From NCBI GenBank assembly GCA_030848705.1, contig CM061243.1:111376674-111440673 (forward strand): a stretch of 64,000 nucleotides of DNA. Direction: 5' to 3'. Made by a program: the position numbers and the translations under genes. Source of the stretch: Heracleum sosnowskyi (taxonomy: Eukaryota; Streptophyta; Magnoliopsida; Apiales; Apiaceae). Under the pieces are notes generated by a model. It was not told where the DNA came from and did not search any database. It worked only from the letters and a program-made list of their open reading frames with translations. This document shows positions 13,631-27,057 of this stretch, in pieces; position 1 is the stretch's first letter; each line of letters begins with the position of its first letter.

Positions 13631-13808
13631 AACTACCCTCCTTAAAAAGAATTTGGTCCCCAAATTCACAACAATCCTATACTCCAAAAACTCATGACAC
13701 ATATATTCCAAAAGTCAAGTTCTAACGACTCTAAAGGATCGCATCCTAGGAAATGTATTAGTCTCATACCTAACACACTCCGAAAGACAGCCTGCTCTTG
13801 ATACCAAC

Positions 13809-15071
13809 TGTAACAGCCCGACTTTTCGGACTATTAATTCTAAATCAAAACTCAAATAAAATACTATAAACTGACAATTACAGACGGAAGCGTGACAAAA
13901 GTTCTATACAAAGATAACTATTACAAAAGCGCAGCTAACGATAATCCTCAAAATCCAAAGCTATCCCACTTGAGTTACACCGGACCCGAAAATTGTAAGG
14001 AATGAGCCATACAGCCCAGCAAGAAACCAATCGATCCAACTAGTCGGGCAAATAACATATATATACAAAACAGAATACAATATTCGATACGATACGATAT
14101 ATGAAACAAATAACTTTCGATACACATTCGTATTCTTATTCGATAGATACGATACGATACCACATAACAACAATAACCTGAAACCCACAATTCATGCCAC
14201 GACCACTACAACCCGGTGATAACGGTCCTAAATTTTCAGAAAACTGTCACTACAACCCGGTGACTCGGTCCTTATTCTTATTCGATATTTTCACAAACCA
14301 TGGCACAAATCAGAATTTCAATACTATTATTGCTTACACATAACACATATCAAATAAACACATCACTTCAAAATATAATCTCACTTAGCCCAAGTTTTAT
14401 AAGCAAGTATATACATATAACACATAATTTCGAAAACACTAGGAAAATCAATCGGAAACTTACCTTGACGCAACCTAGATCATATGTCCAATTCTGATCA
14501 GTTCTGTATTTAGCATTTATTATCCTCTAAACGACGGTTTCTGGAAAAACTCAAAGGATGATAGTTGTAGAGAACGAAAAGACCTTTCTGAAAAGATATG
14601 ACTCATCAGAATCGGACTTATAACGAATCGGAAATTGAATAAAACGTCCGCTGAATTTGAACAGAAACTGAAAAACAAGATCTGTACGTGTTTTGTGATT
14701 TTAAGAACAGTTCAGATCATAATATGGAAAAACACCGTGAAACAAAAGTTGTAGAATATTGAAAGAGCTTTCCGAAAAGTCCAGAATCATGAAATTCTGA
14801 ATTACGGTGAATTTATTACGAATTTTACAAGACAACAGAATTCTATGTATAAAAATCCTACGAATTTTGACAATAAAAACGAAGAAAGAGAATATGATGT
14901 TTATATAAAGACTCGGAACCCTAATTCCAAACCTACTACTTACCCGAACTTAAATCTGATCTATATTTTAGGCCCATTAGTCTAATTTAATTTTAAATCC
15001 TATTCTTTTTCAATTTTTAATTTTTTTTTATTCTTTTATTATTATTAATCTAAAAATTACGGGATATTACA
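13809..15071 (-). repeat. LTR A8
   Basis: A full copy of the A2/A5 type. The internal segment is 15072-15249. Confidence 0.9.
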
Positions 15072-15249
15072 AACTACCCTCCTTAAAAAGAATTTGGTCC
15101 CCAAATTCACAACAATCCTATACTCCAAAAACTCATGACACATATATTCCAAAAGTCAAGTTCTAACGACTCTAAAGGATCGCATCCTAGGAAATGTATT
15201 AGTCTCATACCTAACACACTCCGAAAGACAGCCTGCTCTTGATACCAAC

Positions 15250-16512
15250 TGTAACAGCCCGACTTTTCGGACTATTAATTCTAAATCAAAACTCAAATAA
15301 AATACTATAAACTGACAATTACAGACGGAAGCGTGACAAAAGTTCTATACAAAGATAACTATTACAAAAGCGCAGCTAACGATAATCCTCAAAATCCAAA
15401 GTTATCCCACTTGAGTTACACCGGACCCGAAAATTGTAAGGAATGAGCCATACAGCCCAGCAAGAAACCAATCGATCCAACTAGTCGGGCAAATAACATA
15501 TATATACAAAATAGAATACAATATTCGATACGATACGATATATGAAACAAATAACTTTCGATACACATTCGTATTCTTATTCGATAGATACGATACGATA
15601 CCACATAACAACAATAACCTGAAACCCACAATTCATGCCACGACCACTACAACCCGGTGATAACGGTCCTAAATTTTCAGAAAACTGTCACTACAACCCG
15701 GTGACTCGGTCCTTATTCTTATTCGATATTTTCACAAACCATGGCACAAATCAGAATTTCAATACTATTATTGCTTACACATAACACATATCAAATAAAC
15801 ACATCACTTCAAAATATAATCTCACTTAGCCCAAGTTTTATAAGCAAGTATATACATATAACACATAATTTCGAAAACACTAGGAAAATCAATCGGAAAC
15901 TTACATTGACGCAACCTAGATCATATGTCCAATTCTGATCAGTTCTGTATTTAGCATTTATTATCCTCTAAACGACGGTTTCTGGAAAAACTCAAAGGAT
16001 GATAGTTGTAGAGAACGAAAAGACCTTTCTGAAAAGATATGACTCATCAGAATCGGACTTATAACGAATCGGAAATTGAATAAAACGTCCGCTGAATTTG
16101 AACAGAAACTGAAAAACAAGATCTGTACGTGTTTTGTGATTTTAAGAACAGTTCAGATCATAATATGGAAAAACACCGTGAAACAAAAGTTGTAGAATAT
16201 TGAAAGAGCTTTCCGAAAAGTCCAGAATCATGAAATTCTGAATTACGGTGAATTTATTACGAATTTTACAAGACAACAGAATTCTATGTATAAAAATCCT
16301 ACGAATTTTGACAATAAAAACGAAGAAAGAGAATATGATGTTTATATAAAGACTCGGAACCCTAATTCCAAACCTACTACTTACCCGAACTTAAATCTGA
16401 TCTATATTTTAGGCCCATTAGTCTAATTTAATTTTAAATCCTATTCTTTTTCAAATTTTAAATTTTTTTTATTCTTTTATTATTATTAATCTACAAATTA
16501 CGGGATATTACA
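15250..16512 (-). repeat. LTR A9 (type C variant)
   Basis: The third copy of the type C unit, again 4322 bp after the previous one. The internal segment is 16513-16689 (177 bp). Confidence 0.9.
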
Positions 16513-16689
16513 AACTACCCTCCTTAAAAAGAATTTGGTCCCCAAATTCACAACAATCCTATACTCCAAAAATCATGACACATATATTCCAAAAGTCAAG
16601 TTCTAACGACTCTAAAGGATCGCATCCTAGGAAATGTATTAGTCTCATACCTAACACACTCCGAAAGACAGCCTGCTCTTGATACCAAC

Positions 16690-17959
16690 TGTAACAGCCC
16701 GACTTTTCGGACTATTAATTCTAAATCAAAACTCAAATAAAATACTATAAACTGACAATTACAGACGGAAGCGTGACAAAAGTTCTATACAAAGATAACT
16801 ATTACAAAAGCGCAGCTAACGATAATCCTCAAAATCCAAAGCTATCCCACTTGAGTTACACCGGACCCGAAAATTGTAAGGAATGAGCCATACAGCCCAG
16901 CAAGAAACCAATCGATCCAACTAGTCGGGCAAATAACATATATATACAAAACAGAATACAATATTCGATACGATACGATATATGAAACAAATAACTTTCG
17001 ATACACATTCGTATTCTTATTCGATAGATACGATACGATACCACATAACAACAATAACCTGAAACCCACAATTCATGCCACGACCACTACAACCCGGTGA
17101 TAACGGTCCTAAATTTTCAGAAAACTGTCACTACAACCTGGTGACTCGGTCCTTATTCTTATTCGATATTTTCACAAACCATGGCACAAATCAGAATTTC
17201 AATACTATTATTGCTTACACATAACACATATCAAATAAACACATCACTTCAAAATATAATCTCACTTAGCCCAAGTTTTATAAGCAAGTATATACATATA
17301 ACACATAATTTCGAAAACACTAGGAAAATCAATCGGAAACTTACATTGACGCAACCTAGATCATATGTCCAATTCTGATCAGTTCTGTATTTAGCATTTA
17401 TTATCCTCTAAACGACGGTTTCTGGAAAAACTTAAAGGATGATAGTTGTAGAGAACGAAAAGACCTTTCTGAAAAGATATGACTCATCAGAATCGGACTT
17501 ATAACGAATCGGAAATTGAATAAAACGTCCGCTGAATTTGAACAGAAACTGAAAAACAAGATCTGTACGTGTTTTGTGATTTTAAGAACAGTTCAGATCA
17601 TAATATGGAAAAACACCATGAAACAAAAGTTGTAGAATATTGAAAGAGCTTTCCGAAAAGTCCAGAATCATGAAATTCTGAATTACGGTGAATTTATTAC
17701 GAATTTTACAAGACAACAGAATTCTATGTATAAAAATCCTACGAATTTTGACAATAAAAACGAAGAAAGAGAATATGATGTTTATATAAAGACTCGGAAC
17801 CCTAATTCCAAACCTACTACTTACCCGAACTTAAATCTGATCTATATTTTAGGCCCATTAGTCTAATTTAATTTTAAATCCTATTCTTTTTCAATTTTTA
17901 ATTTTTAATTTTTTTTTATTCTTTTATTATTATTAATCTAAAAATTACGGGATATTACA
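16690..17959 (-). repeat. LTR A10 (7-bp insertion)
   Basis: Resembles A7, but a TTTTTAA-type duplication near 17900 makes it 1270 bp. The internal segment is 17960-18137. After this unit the trimeric register breaks. Confidence 0.9.
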
Positions 17960-18137
17960 AACTACCCTCCTTAAAAAGAATTTGGTCCCCAAATTCACAA
18001 CAATCCTATACTCCAAAAACTCATGACACATATATTCCAAAAGTCAAGTTCTAACGACTCTAAAGGATCGCATCCTAGGAAATGTATTAGTCTCATACCT
18101 AACACACTCCGAAAGACAGCCTGCTCTTGATACCAAC

Positions 18138-19400
18138 TGTAACAGCCCGAATTTTCGGACTATTAATTCTAAATCAAAACTCAAATAAAATACTATAAAC
18201 TGACAATTACAGACGGAAGCGTGACAAAAGTTCTATACAAAGATAACTATTACAAAAGCGCAGCTAACGATAATCCTCAAAATCCAAAGCTATCCCACTT
18301 GAGTTACACCGGACCCGAAAATTGTAAGGAATGAGCCATACAGCCCAGCAAGAAACCAATCGATCCAACTAGTCGGGCAAATAACATATATATACAAAAC
18401 AGAATACAATATTCGATACGATACGATATATGAAACAAATAACTTTCGATACACATTCGTATTCTTATTCGATAGATACGATACGATACCACATAACAAC
18501 AATAACCTGAAACCCACAATTCATGCCACGACCACTACAACCCGGTGATAATGGTCCTAAATTTTCAGAAAACTGTCACTACAACCCGGTGACTCGGTCC
18601 TTATTCTTATTCGATATTTTCACAAACCATGGCACAAATCAGAATTTCAATACTATTATTGCTTACACATAACACATATCAAATAAACACATCACTTCAA
18701 AATATACTCTCACTTAGCCCAAGTTTTATAAGCAAGTATATACATATAACACATAATTTCGAAAACACTAGGAAAATCAATCGGAAACTTACCTTGACGC
18801 AACCTAGATCATATGTCCAATTCTGATCAGTTCTGTATTTAGCATTTATTATCCTCTAAACGACGGTTTCTGGAAAAACTCAAAGGATGATAGTTGTAGA
18901 GAACGAAAAGACCTTTCTGAAAAGATATGACTCATCAGAATCGGACTTATAACGAATCGGAAATTGAATAAAACGTCCGCTGAATTTCAACAGAAACTGA
19001 AAAACAAGATCTGTACGTGTTTTGTGATTTTAAGAACAGTTCAGATCATAATATGGAAAAACACCGTGAAACAAAAGTTGTAGAATATTGAAAGAGCTTT
19101 CCGAAAAGTCCAGAATCATGAAATTCTGAATTACGGTGAATTTATTACGAATTTTACAAGACAACAGAATTCTATGTATAAAAATCCTACGAATTTTGAC
19201 AATAAAAACGAAGAAAGAGAATATGATGTTTATATAAAGACTCGGAACCCTAATTCCAAACCTACTACTTACCCGAACTTAAATCTGATCTATATTTTAG
19301 GCCCATTAGTCTAATTTAATTTTAAATCCTATTCTTTTTCAAATTTTAAATTTTTTTTATTCTTTTATTATTATTAATCTACAAATTACAGGATATTACA
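18138..19400 (-). repeat. LTR A11 (partial type C)
   Basis: Shares the 3' type C markers (CAAATTTTAAATTT, CTACAAATTAC) and the 177 bp internal segment (19401-19577), but lacks the AAAATAGAATAC marker of A3/A6/A9. This suggests it is a recombinant unit. Confidence 0.9.
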
Positions 19401-19577
19401 AACTACCCTCCTTAAAAAGAATTTGGTCCCCAAATTCACAACAATCCTATACTCCAAAAATCATGACACATATATTCCAAAAGTCAAGTTCTAACGACTC
19501 TAAAGGATCGCATCCTAGGAAATGTATTAGTCTCATACCTAACACACTCCGAAAGACAGCCTGCTCTTGATACCAAC

Positions 19578-20840
19578 TGTAACAGCCCGACTTTTCGGAC
19601 TATTAATTCTAAATCAAAACTCAAATAAAATACTATAAACTGACAATTACAGACGGAAGCGTGACAAAAGTTCTATACAAAGATAACTATTACAAAAGCG
19701 CAGCTAACGATAATCCTCAAAATCCAAAGCTATCCCACTTGAGTTACACCGGACCCGAAAATTGTAAGGAATGAGCCATACAGCCCAACAAAAAACCAAT
19801 CGATCCAACTAGTCGGGCAAATAACATATATATACAAAACAGAATACAATATTCGATACGATACGATATATGAAACAAATAACTTTCGATACACATTCGT
19901 ATTCTTATTCGATAGATACGATACGATACCACATAACAACAATAACCTGAAACCCACAATTCATGCCACGACCACTACAACCCGGTGATAACGGTCCTAA
20001 ATTTTCAGAAAACTGTCACTACAACCTGGTGACTCGGTCCTTATTCTTATTCGATATTTTCACAAACCATGGCACAAATCAGAATTTCAATACTATTATT
20101 GCTTACACATAACACATATCAAATAAACACATCACTTCAAAATATAATCTCACTTAGCCCAAGTTTTATAAGCAAGTATATACATATAACACATAATTTT
20201 GAAAACACTAGGAAAATCAATCGGAAACTTACATTGACGCAACCTAGATCATATGTCCAATTCTGATCAGTTCTGTATTTAGCATTTATTATCCTCTAAA
20301 CGACGGTTTCTGGAAAAACTTAAAGGATGATAGTTGTAGAGAACGAAAAGACCTTTCTGAAAAGATATGACTCATCAGAATCGGACTTATAACGAATCAG
20401 AAATTGAATAAAACGTCCGCTGAATTTGAACAGAAACTGAAAAACAAGATATGTACGTGTTTTGTGATTTTAAGAACAGTTCAGATCATAATATGGAAAA
20501 ACACCATGAAACAAAAGTTGTAGAATATTGAAAGAGCTTTCCGAAAAGTCCAGAATCATGAAATTCTGAATTACGGTGAATTTATTACGAATTTTACAAG
20601 ACAACAGAATTCTATGTATAAAAATCCTACGAATTTTGACAATAAAAACGAAGAAAGAGAATATGATGTTTATATAAAGACTCGGAACCCTAATTCCAAA
20701 CCTACTACTTACCCGAACTTAAATCTGATCTATATTTTAGGCCCATTAGTCTAATTTAATTTTAAATCCTATTCTTTTTCAATTTTTAATTTTTTTTTAT
20801 TCTTTTATTATTATTAATCTAAAAATTACGGGATATTACA
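19578..20840 (-). repeat. LTR A12
   Basis: A full copy of the A7/A10 type with a few private substitutions. The internal segment is 20841-21018. Confidence 0.9.
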
Positions 20841-21018
20841 AACTACCCTCCTTAAAAAGAATTTGGTCCCCAAATTCACAACAATCCTATACTCCAAAAA
20901 CTCATGACACATATATTCCAAAAGTCAAGTTCTAACGACTCTAAAGGATCGCATCCTAGGAAATGTATTAGTCTCATACCTAACACACTCCGAAAGACAG
21001 CCTGCTCTTGATACCAAC

Positions 21019-22281
21019 TGTAACAGCCCGACTTTTCGGACTATTAATTCTAAATCAAAACTCAAATAAAATACTATAAACTGACAATTACAGACGGAAG
21101 CGTGACAAAAGTTCTATACAAAGATAACTATTACAAAAGCGCAGCTAACGATAATCCTCAAAATCCAAAGCTATCCCACTTGAGTTACACCGGACCCGAA
21201 AATTGTAAGGAATGAGCCATACAGCCCAGCAAGAAACCAATCGATCCAACTAGTCGGGCAAATAACATATATATACAAAACAGAATACAATATTCGATAC
21301 GATACGATATATGAAACAAATAACTTTCGATACACATTCGTATTCTTATTCGATAGATACGATACGATACCACATAACAACAATAACCTGAAACCCACAA
21401 TTCATGCCACGACCACTACAACCCGGTGATAACGGTCCTAAATTTTCAGAAAACTGTCACTACAACCCGGTGACTCGGTCCTTATTCTTATTCGATATTT
21501 TCACAAACCATGGCACAAATCAGAATTTCAATACTATTATTGCTTACACATAACACATATCAAATAAACACATCACTTCAAAATATAATCTCACTTAGCC
21601 CAAGTTTTATAAGCAAGTATATACATATAACACATAATTTCGAAAACACTAGGAAAATCAATCGGAAACTTACCTTGACGCAACCTAGATCATATGTCCA
21701 ATTCTGATCAGTTCTGTATTTAGCATTTATTATCCTCTAAACGACGGTTTCTGGAAAAACTCAAAGGATGATAGTTGTAGAGAACGAAAAGACCTTTCTG
21801 AAAAGATATGACTCATCAGAATCGGACTTATAACGAATCGGAAATTGAATAAAACGTCCGCTGAATTTGAACAGAAACTGAAAAACAAGATCTGTACGTG
21901 TTTTGTGATTTTAAGAACAGTTCAGATCATAATATGGAAAAACACCGTGAAACAAAAGTTGTAGAATATTGAAAGAGCTTTCCGAAAAGTCCAGAATCAT
22001 GAAATTCTGAATTACGGTGAATTTATTACGAATTTTACAAGACAACAGAATTCTATGTATAAAAATCCTACGAATTTTGACAATAAAAACGAAGAAAGAG
22101 AATATGATGTTTATATAAAGACTCGGAACCCTAATTCCAAACCTACTACTTACCCGAACTTAAATCTGATCTATATTTTAGGCCCATTAGTCTAATTTAA
22201 TTTTAAATCCTATTCTTTTTCAATTTTTAATTTTTTTTTATTCTTTTATTATTATTAATCTAAAAATTACGGGATATTACA
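21019..22281 (-). repeat. LTR A13
   Basis: A full copy of the A2 type. The internal segment is 22282-22459. Confidence 0.9.
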
Positions 22282-22459
22282 AACTACCCTCCTTAAAAAG
22301 AATTTGGTCCCCAAATTCACAACAATCCTATACTCCAAAAACTCATGACACATATATTCCAAAAGTCAAGTTCTAACGACTCTAAAGGATCGCATCCTAG
22401 GAAATGTATTAGTCTCATACCTAACACACTCCGAAAGACAGCCTGCTCTTGATACCAAC

Positions 22460-23566
22460 TGTAACAGCCCGACTTTTCGGACTATTAATTCTAAATCAAA
22501 ACTCAAATAAAATACTATAAACTGACAATTACAGACGGAAGCGTGACAAAAGTTCTATACAAAGATAACTATTACAAAAGCGCAGCTAACGATAATCCTC
22601 AAAATCCAAAGCTATCCCACTTGAGTTACACCGGACCCGAAAATTGTAAGGAATGAGCCATACAGCCCAGCAAGAAACCAATCGATCCAACTAGTCGGGC
22701 AAATAACATATATATACAAAACAGAATACAATATTCGATACGATACGATATATGAAACAAATAACTTTCGATACACATTCGTATTCTTATTCGATAGATA
22801 CGATACGATACCACATAACAACAATAACCTGAAACCCACAATTCATGCCACGACCACTACAACCCGGTGATAACGGTCCTAAATTTTCAGAAAACTGTCA
22901 CTACAACCTGGTGACTCGGTCCTTATTCTTATTCGATATTTTCACAAACCATGGCACAAATCAGAATTTCAATACTATTATTGCTTACACATAACACATA
23001 TCAAATAAACACATCACTTCAAAATATAATCTCACTTAGCCCAAGTTTTATAAGCAAGTATATACATATAACACATAATTTCGAAAACACTAGGAAAATC
23101 AATCGGAAACTTACATTGACGCAACCTAGATCATATGTCCAATTCTGATCAGTTCTGTATTTAGCATTTATTATCCTCTAAACGACGGTTTCTGGAAAAA
23201 CTTAAAGGATGATAGTTGTAGAGAACGAAAAGACCTTTCTGAAAAGATATGACTCATCAGAATCGGACTTATAACGAATCGGAAATTGAATAAAACGTCC
23301 GCTGAATTTGAACAGAAACTGAAAAACAAGATCTGTACGTGTTTTGTGATTTTAAGAACAGTTCAGATCATAATATGGAAAAACACCGTGAAACAAAAGT
23401 TGTAGAAAATTGAAAGAGCTTTCCGAAAAGTCCAGAATCATGAAATTCTGAATTACGGTGAATTTATTACGAATTTTACAAGACAACAGAATTCTATGTA
23501 TAAAAATCCTACGAATTTTGACAATAAAAACGAAGAAAGAGAATATGATGTTTATATAAAGACTCG
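22460..23566 (-). repeat. LTR A14, first part (split by the copia insertion)
   Basis: Collinear with the other units up to AAAGACTCG at 23566. The remaining 156 bp resume at 40651. It carries GTAGAAAATTG, a marker of the diverged right block, so it is a transitional unit. Confidence 0.9.
23562..23566. repeat. Target-site duplication ACTCG (left)
   Basis: ACTCG occurs once in intact array units (AAAGACTCGGAACC) but on both sides of the 17.1 kb insertion. A 5-bp duplication is typical of LTR-retrotransposon integrase. Confidence 0.85.
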
Positions 23567-23604
23567 TGAAAGGAATATTAATAGGCCTAAACATATGCCT
23601 TTCA
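23567..23604 (-). repeat. Residual 3' LTR of element 1 (33 nt plus TTTCA)
   Basis: On the minus strand the PPT is followed by the first 33 nt of the LTR (starting TGAAAGGCATATG) and then TTTCA. The plus strand therefore also starts with TGAAAGG, giving a proper integration end. Confidence 0.75.
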
Positions 23605-23619
23605 ATCTCCCCCTATTTG
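23605..23619 (-). other. Polypurine tract of element 1 (minus copy)
   Basis: The minus strand reads CAAATAGGGGGAGAT immediately before the LTR start. This is the plus-strand primer site for reverse transcription. The identical tract occurs at 39777-39791 in the plus-strand copy. Confidence 0.85.
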
Positions 23620-23864
23620 TTTGTTAGAGAATAACAATCAAATACCTAGAGGATAACTCAACTAACTTAAACAAGACATAGAAATGACTTTTAAGAGCCA
23701 AGTAAATAACAAGAAAAGTTCTGGATTTCATTTAACATTTTCCAGATTCAAACATTACAGGTAAGTACAAGATAGATGTTCCTCTAGACTGAACATATGA
23801 ATACATTTATCCTATCTTGAATCACCTAAGCTCTAAACATTTAATATTTACAAACAGAGCTTCT

Positions 23865-24017
23865 TTAAATTTCAGACTCAATCATCTCTCCTTCTTCAAG
23901 TGCTTCAAGCAAATCCTTGTCCAGAATACGATCAGATTCAGAAGTAATGCCACTAGGTCTGACAGGTTGAGCTGTGACTTTCTTCAGCCTATTCTTCATT
24001 TGATGATATCTCTTGAT
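23865..24017 (-). pseudogene. Element 1 ORF3, C-terminal exon-like remnant beyond the hAT insertion
   Basis: This is the last ~50 codons of ORF3 (ending ...EGEMIESEI, stop at 23865-23867). They are collinear with 39379-39531 in the plus-strand copy and separated from the rest of the frame by the hAT element. The last 8 bp (24010-24017) are the hAT target duplication. Between this stop and the PPT lie ~245 bp of 3' untranslated sequence. Confidence 0.8.
24010..24017. repeat. hAT target-site duplication (left), CTCTTGAT
   Basis: An 8-bp copy repeated at 27050-27057. It occurs once in the uninterrupted homologue on the right side of element 1. Confidence 0.85.
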
Positions 24018-24375
24018 TAGGGCTGTAAACGAACCGAACTGTTCGTTAAGCTCGCTTGTGTTCGCTCGTGTTCGTGTTCGATAAGCTCGGTTCGAAGTAT
24101 TAACGAACTCGAGTTCGGACCGTATTTCTTGTCCGATAACTTTAACGAACCGAACCGAACTTTTTACATGTTCGACTCGAGTTCATTCGAGTTCGACTGG
24201 AGTTCGGTTCGAGTTCGTTAAGCTCGAGTTCGTTCGACAACAAACATGTATTTATGAAATGAAATTTAAGATGTGTCACACTGTCACTGTATCAGTATCA
24301 TGTATGCAGTATGCATTGCCTAATTAACAAACCTGATGTATGCTAAACAACTAAAGCCTAAAGTATAGTAATCAC

Positions 24376-24395
24376 TGATCAGTGATCACTGATCA
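24376..24395. repeat. Perfect 20-bp palindrome inside the hAT element
   Basis: TGATCAGTGA followed by its exact reverse complement. It lies in a wider run of GATCACT words (24371-24399). No role can be assigned. Confidence 0.7.
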
Positions 24396-24661
24396 CTAAT
24401 CAAAATTAACTTAATTAACATTAACATAGTTGCATACTTTATACTTACATTACATAGTTACATTAACATAGTCAATCAATCCATTAACACATTACATTGA
24501 ATCAGCATCCTAAATTAGAGCCTAAATTGCTAGAAATTGAAGTTATAATTGATAAATATCCCTCCGGCCCTCCCACATCCGAGGCACACATCCTTAACCT
24601 TGAGAGTTGACTGTTGAGAGTCTTGAGACCTTGACAACCTACAGAAATAAAATAAAAGAAT

Positions 24662-24810
24662 AAGGATGAATGTGCAACAACATATTAGGAAGCTCAAGAA
24701 TTCTCTAAAATACCAAGAATAAGCAGCGGTAACTAACTGAGTCGAGAACAAAATTATAGTGAGTTTGAATTAGAAGAAGGATGAATGTGCAACAACATAT
24801 TAGGAAGCTC
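24662..24810. repeat. 34-bp direct repeat pair inside the hAT element
   Basis: The same 34 bp (AAGGATGAATGTGCAACAAC...) occur at 24662-24695 and 24777-24810, with starts 115 bp apart. This looks like a local duplication within the non-autonomous element. Confidence 0.75.
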
Positions 24811-27049
24811 TAAGCATTATCAATAGTACTTTAAACAGAAATGAGAAAACTACCAGAGCTCTCTTAACTGGACAGGAAAATAGACATGGTTAAAACTTAA
24901 AATTATTAATTACATATCTGATATCTTTAACCCGTCATTTATGTTGATAGGTAATACTTACATATATTAAAAGAATCTATTTCCATTTAGATACTTGTAT
25001 GAAGATCAGAAGATGTATCAGCATTGTAAGAGGTCTTGGAATCACACTGCTCCAGAACAATCAAAACTAAGGAAATCACTTCACTGCAGATGTCTTATAC
25101 CATGCATTGTGGTTCTCACATTGTTTCCATTGCTCAAATAGATAAAATGCAGTAATCAAAACTTCAATTAAATTAAGTATTTCACATTTTCAAGTACTGG
25201 ACTGGTCTCTAAAAATTTATAATACTTAAGGTCAAAATGTTAGAAAATTGATACCTATTTATTCTGCAAAGTTGTTATGAGGTAACACTTGAAGGATACA
25301 AATCGATCTCGATATCCTTGAGAGCCTCCTACAAAAAAATTTATATATTAACAGGAGGCATGAAATCAGAACTACGATGTACTAAAAATAATAATCAGAA
25401 TTTAGTAATTACTAAACAAACCTGATTGGGTTGATACCGCCAAGTAGCATAGTAATTAATACCGCCAAGTTAAAGCACATTACATGTTGTTTCTAGAGAA
25501 AGAAATGCCTTGGGAAGAATATGAGCATAATCTAAAGTACTTTGGTGCAGATTTCATATAGGACATGCCTTGAAAGGAATACAATATAGGAACCGAACCA
25601 CCAAATTCCACGAGCATCCTTCTCTGGACGCGGCTTATATTATATTGATCACAGAAAATATAGTACCATATAGGCAGGCAGAGGTCTCAATGAAGATTAC
25701 ATTGATTAACAATTGCAATTTGGTTACATGTCATTCCAAATATCTCTACTGATGGACTTGTAGCAGTCCCATATGATATTCCTCTCTCTATCTAATTAAT
25801 ATATTTTCCAATACTAAAATTTACCTCAATATAGACAAAGTGTTCAGCCTTTTCAATAAGAGAGCAATAAGCTATATGGATGCTTTCCTCAACTTGACTT
25901 GTCCCAGCAGACCACTGACTGACACTCCTTATGACCTGGAAAGGAGAGAGGTAGTGGTCACATTAAAATACAAACTAACACATAATATTACGAACACATC
26001 ACAACAATATGATATCAACCACCGAAAGAAGCAGCATAAACAGTTTCAAACCTCAAAGATCATATCCAAGGGATTATAAGCCCTTTTATACTATCAAAAA
26101 AAACAATCTTCGAGTGCAGGTAAGACTTCTTTTCTATTGACTATAAAAACATTTGGGACTATCATACAAACCCGGAAGCACAAAAGAATCTATATCAACA
26201 AACCCCTTCTGAGATCTATATCTATAACACAACTCACCAAATTATAAAGTTTCTATAAAGTATAAATATGTGATACTATACATGTCTATAAATTACCAAA
26301 GGTTAATAAGGTTAATCAATAATCCAAACAATCAAAGTTAAAAACCCTAAAATGAAGAATAAGAATACAAGAATAAGAAATTAAAATTGAACTAGGCAAG
26401 AACAGAGAATAAGAATATCACAAAGATAATCCAAACAAGATATAAAAAGAGATATAAAAAGATCAAGATGTGTTGCTGTATATAATCCAAGTTCAATGCC
26501 TAGTTCCAAATCACAAAATTACGAGCAAAAACGTGCTTAATTAACCTTTGTGCTTAAGAATAAGAATAAGAATAAGATTTGTACCTAGTTCTGTGACTCT
26601 GTCTCTCAGTTTCAATCAATTGGTAGTCGGCGCCTTGATGAGCAGCAGTTGAGCAGCAGTTCTGTCTTAACCCGAATACCCGATGGCCGATAATATTAAT
26701 AACTTGATAAATGATAATTGATTATTGTCTATTGATATAAATCAATTGGGCCGACCAGCTACCGGACCAAGAGATTGTTTAATTGGGCTTACTTAATAGG
26801 AGTCCAAAATCAAAAGTCCAAAACTGTATTACTTTTCTTTACCGAACTGTTCGACCGAGTTCGAGTTCGTTTCGGTTCGGTTTGTGTTCGCGAACAACTC
26901 GTGTTCGGTTCGATAATTACCGAACTCGAGTTCGGACAGGGAAAAATGTTCGGTAGCCTTAACGAACATTGTTCGGTTCGTTAAGTTTTTGTTCGTGTTC
27001 GTTAATTGTTCGTCCGAGTTCGTCCGAGTTCGGTTCGTTTACAGGCCTA

Positions 27050-27057
27050 CTCTTGAT
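27050..27057. repeat. hAT target-site duplication (right), CTCTTGAT
   Basis: The right-hand copy of the 8-bp duplication; ORF3 sequence of element 1 resumes here. Confidence 0.85.

Larger units (their letters stand above)
2384..23566 (-). repeat. LTR-A tandem array, left (homogenised) block
   Basis: Fourteen and a half tandem units of about 1441 bp run head to tail. Each is a 1263 bp LTR (plus-strand TGTAACAGCCCG ... CGGGATATTACA) followed by a 177-178 bp internal piece. On the minus strand the internal piece starts with TTGGTATCAAGAGC (PBS-like) and ends with AAGGAGGGTAGTT (PPT-like) right before the next LTR start. Units A1-A13 differ by only a few substitutions and one 7-bp insertion. The spacings 1441, 1441, 1440 repeat three times, giving a 4322 bp higher-order unit. 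No protein-coding domain is present. The internal stretch TTTGGGGACCAAATTC next to the PPT resembles the degenerate C-terminal codons of Tekay/Del chromovirus polyproteins, which suggests the parent lineage (inference). Confidence 0.9.
24018..27049. mobile_element. Non-autonomous hAT-superfamily transposon (3032 bp)
   Basis: The ends are inverted repeats: TAGGGCTGTAAACGAACCGA at the left and TAGGCCTGTAAACGAACCGA at the right on the opposite strand. The element is flanked by CTCTTGAT on both sides, and the 8-bp duplication is diagnostic for hAT. Subterminal 200-bp zones at both ends are crowded with GTTCG/CGAAC words in both orientations, the usual transposase-binding arrangement. The interior has only short, unrelated ORFs and no recognisable transposase or BED zinc finger, so it depends on a partner element. 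The uninterrupted ORF3 in the plus-strand copy (39379-39410) shows the empty site. Confidence 0.9.

Noticed and set aside
2384..23566. Conventional centromeric or subtelomeric satellite
   Set aside because: The 1441 bp monomer keeps LTR ends, PBS and PPT in the right order, so it is LTR-derived; chromosomal location cannot be judged from the window.
24530..26079. Small ORFs inside the hAT element as a transposase remnant
   Set aside because: They are 60-80 codons, in unrelated frames, without BED-finger, RNase H-like or dimerisation motifs.
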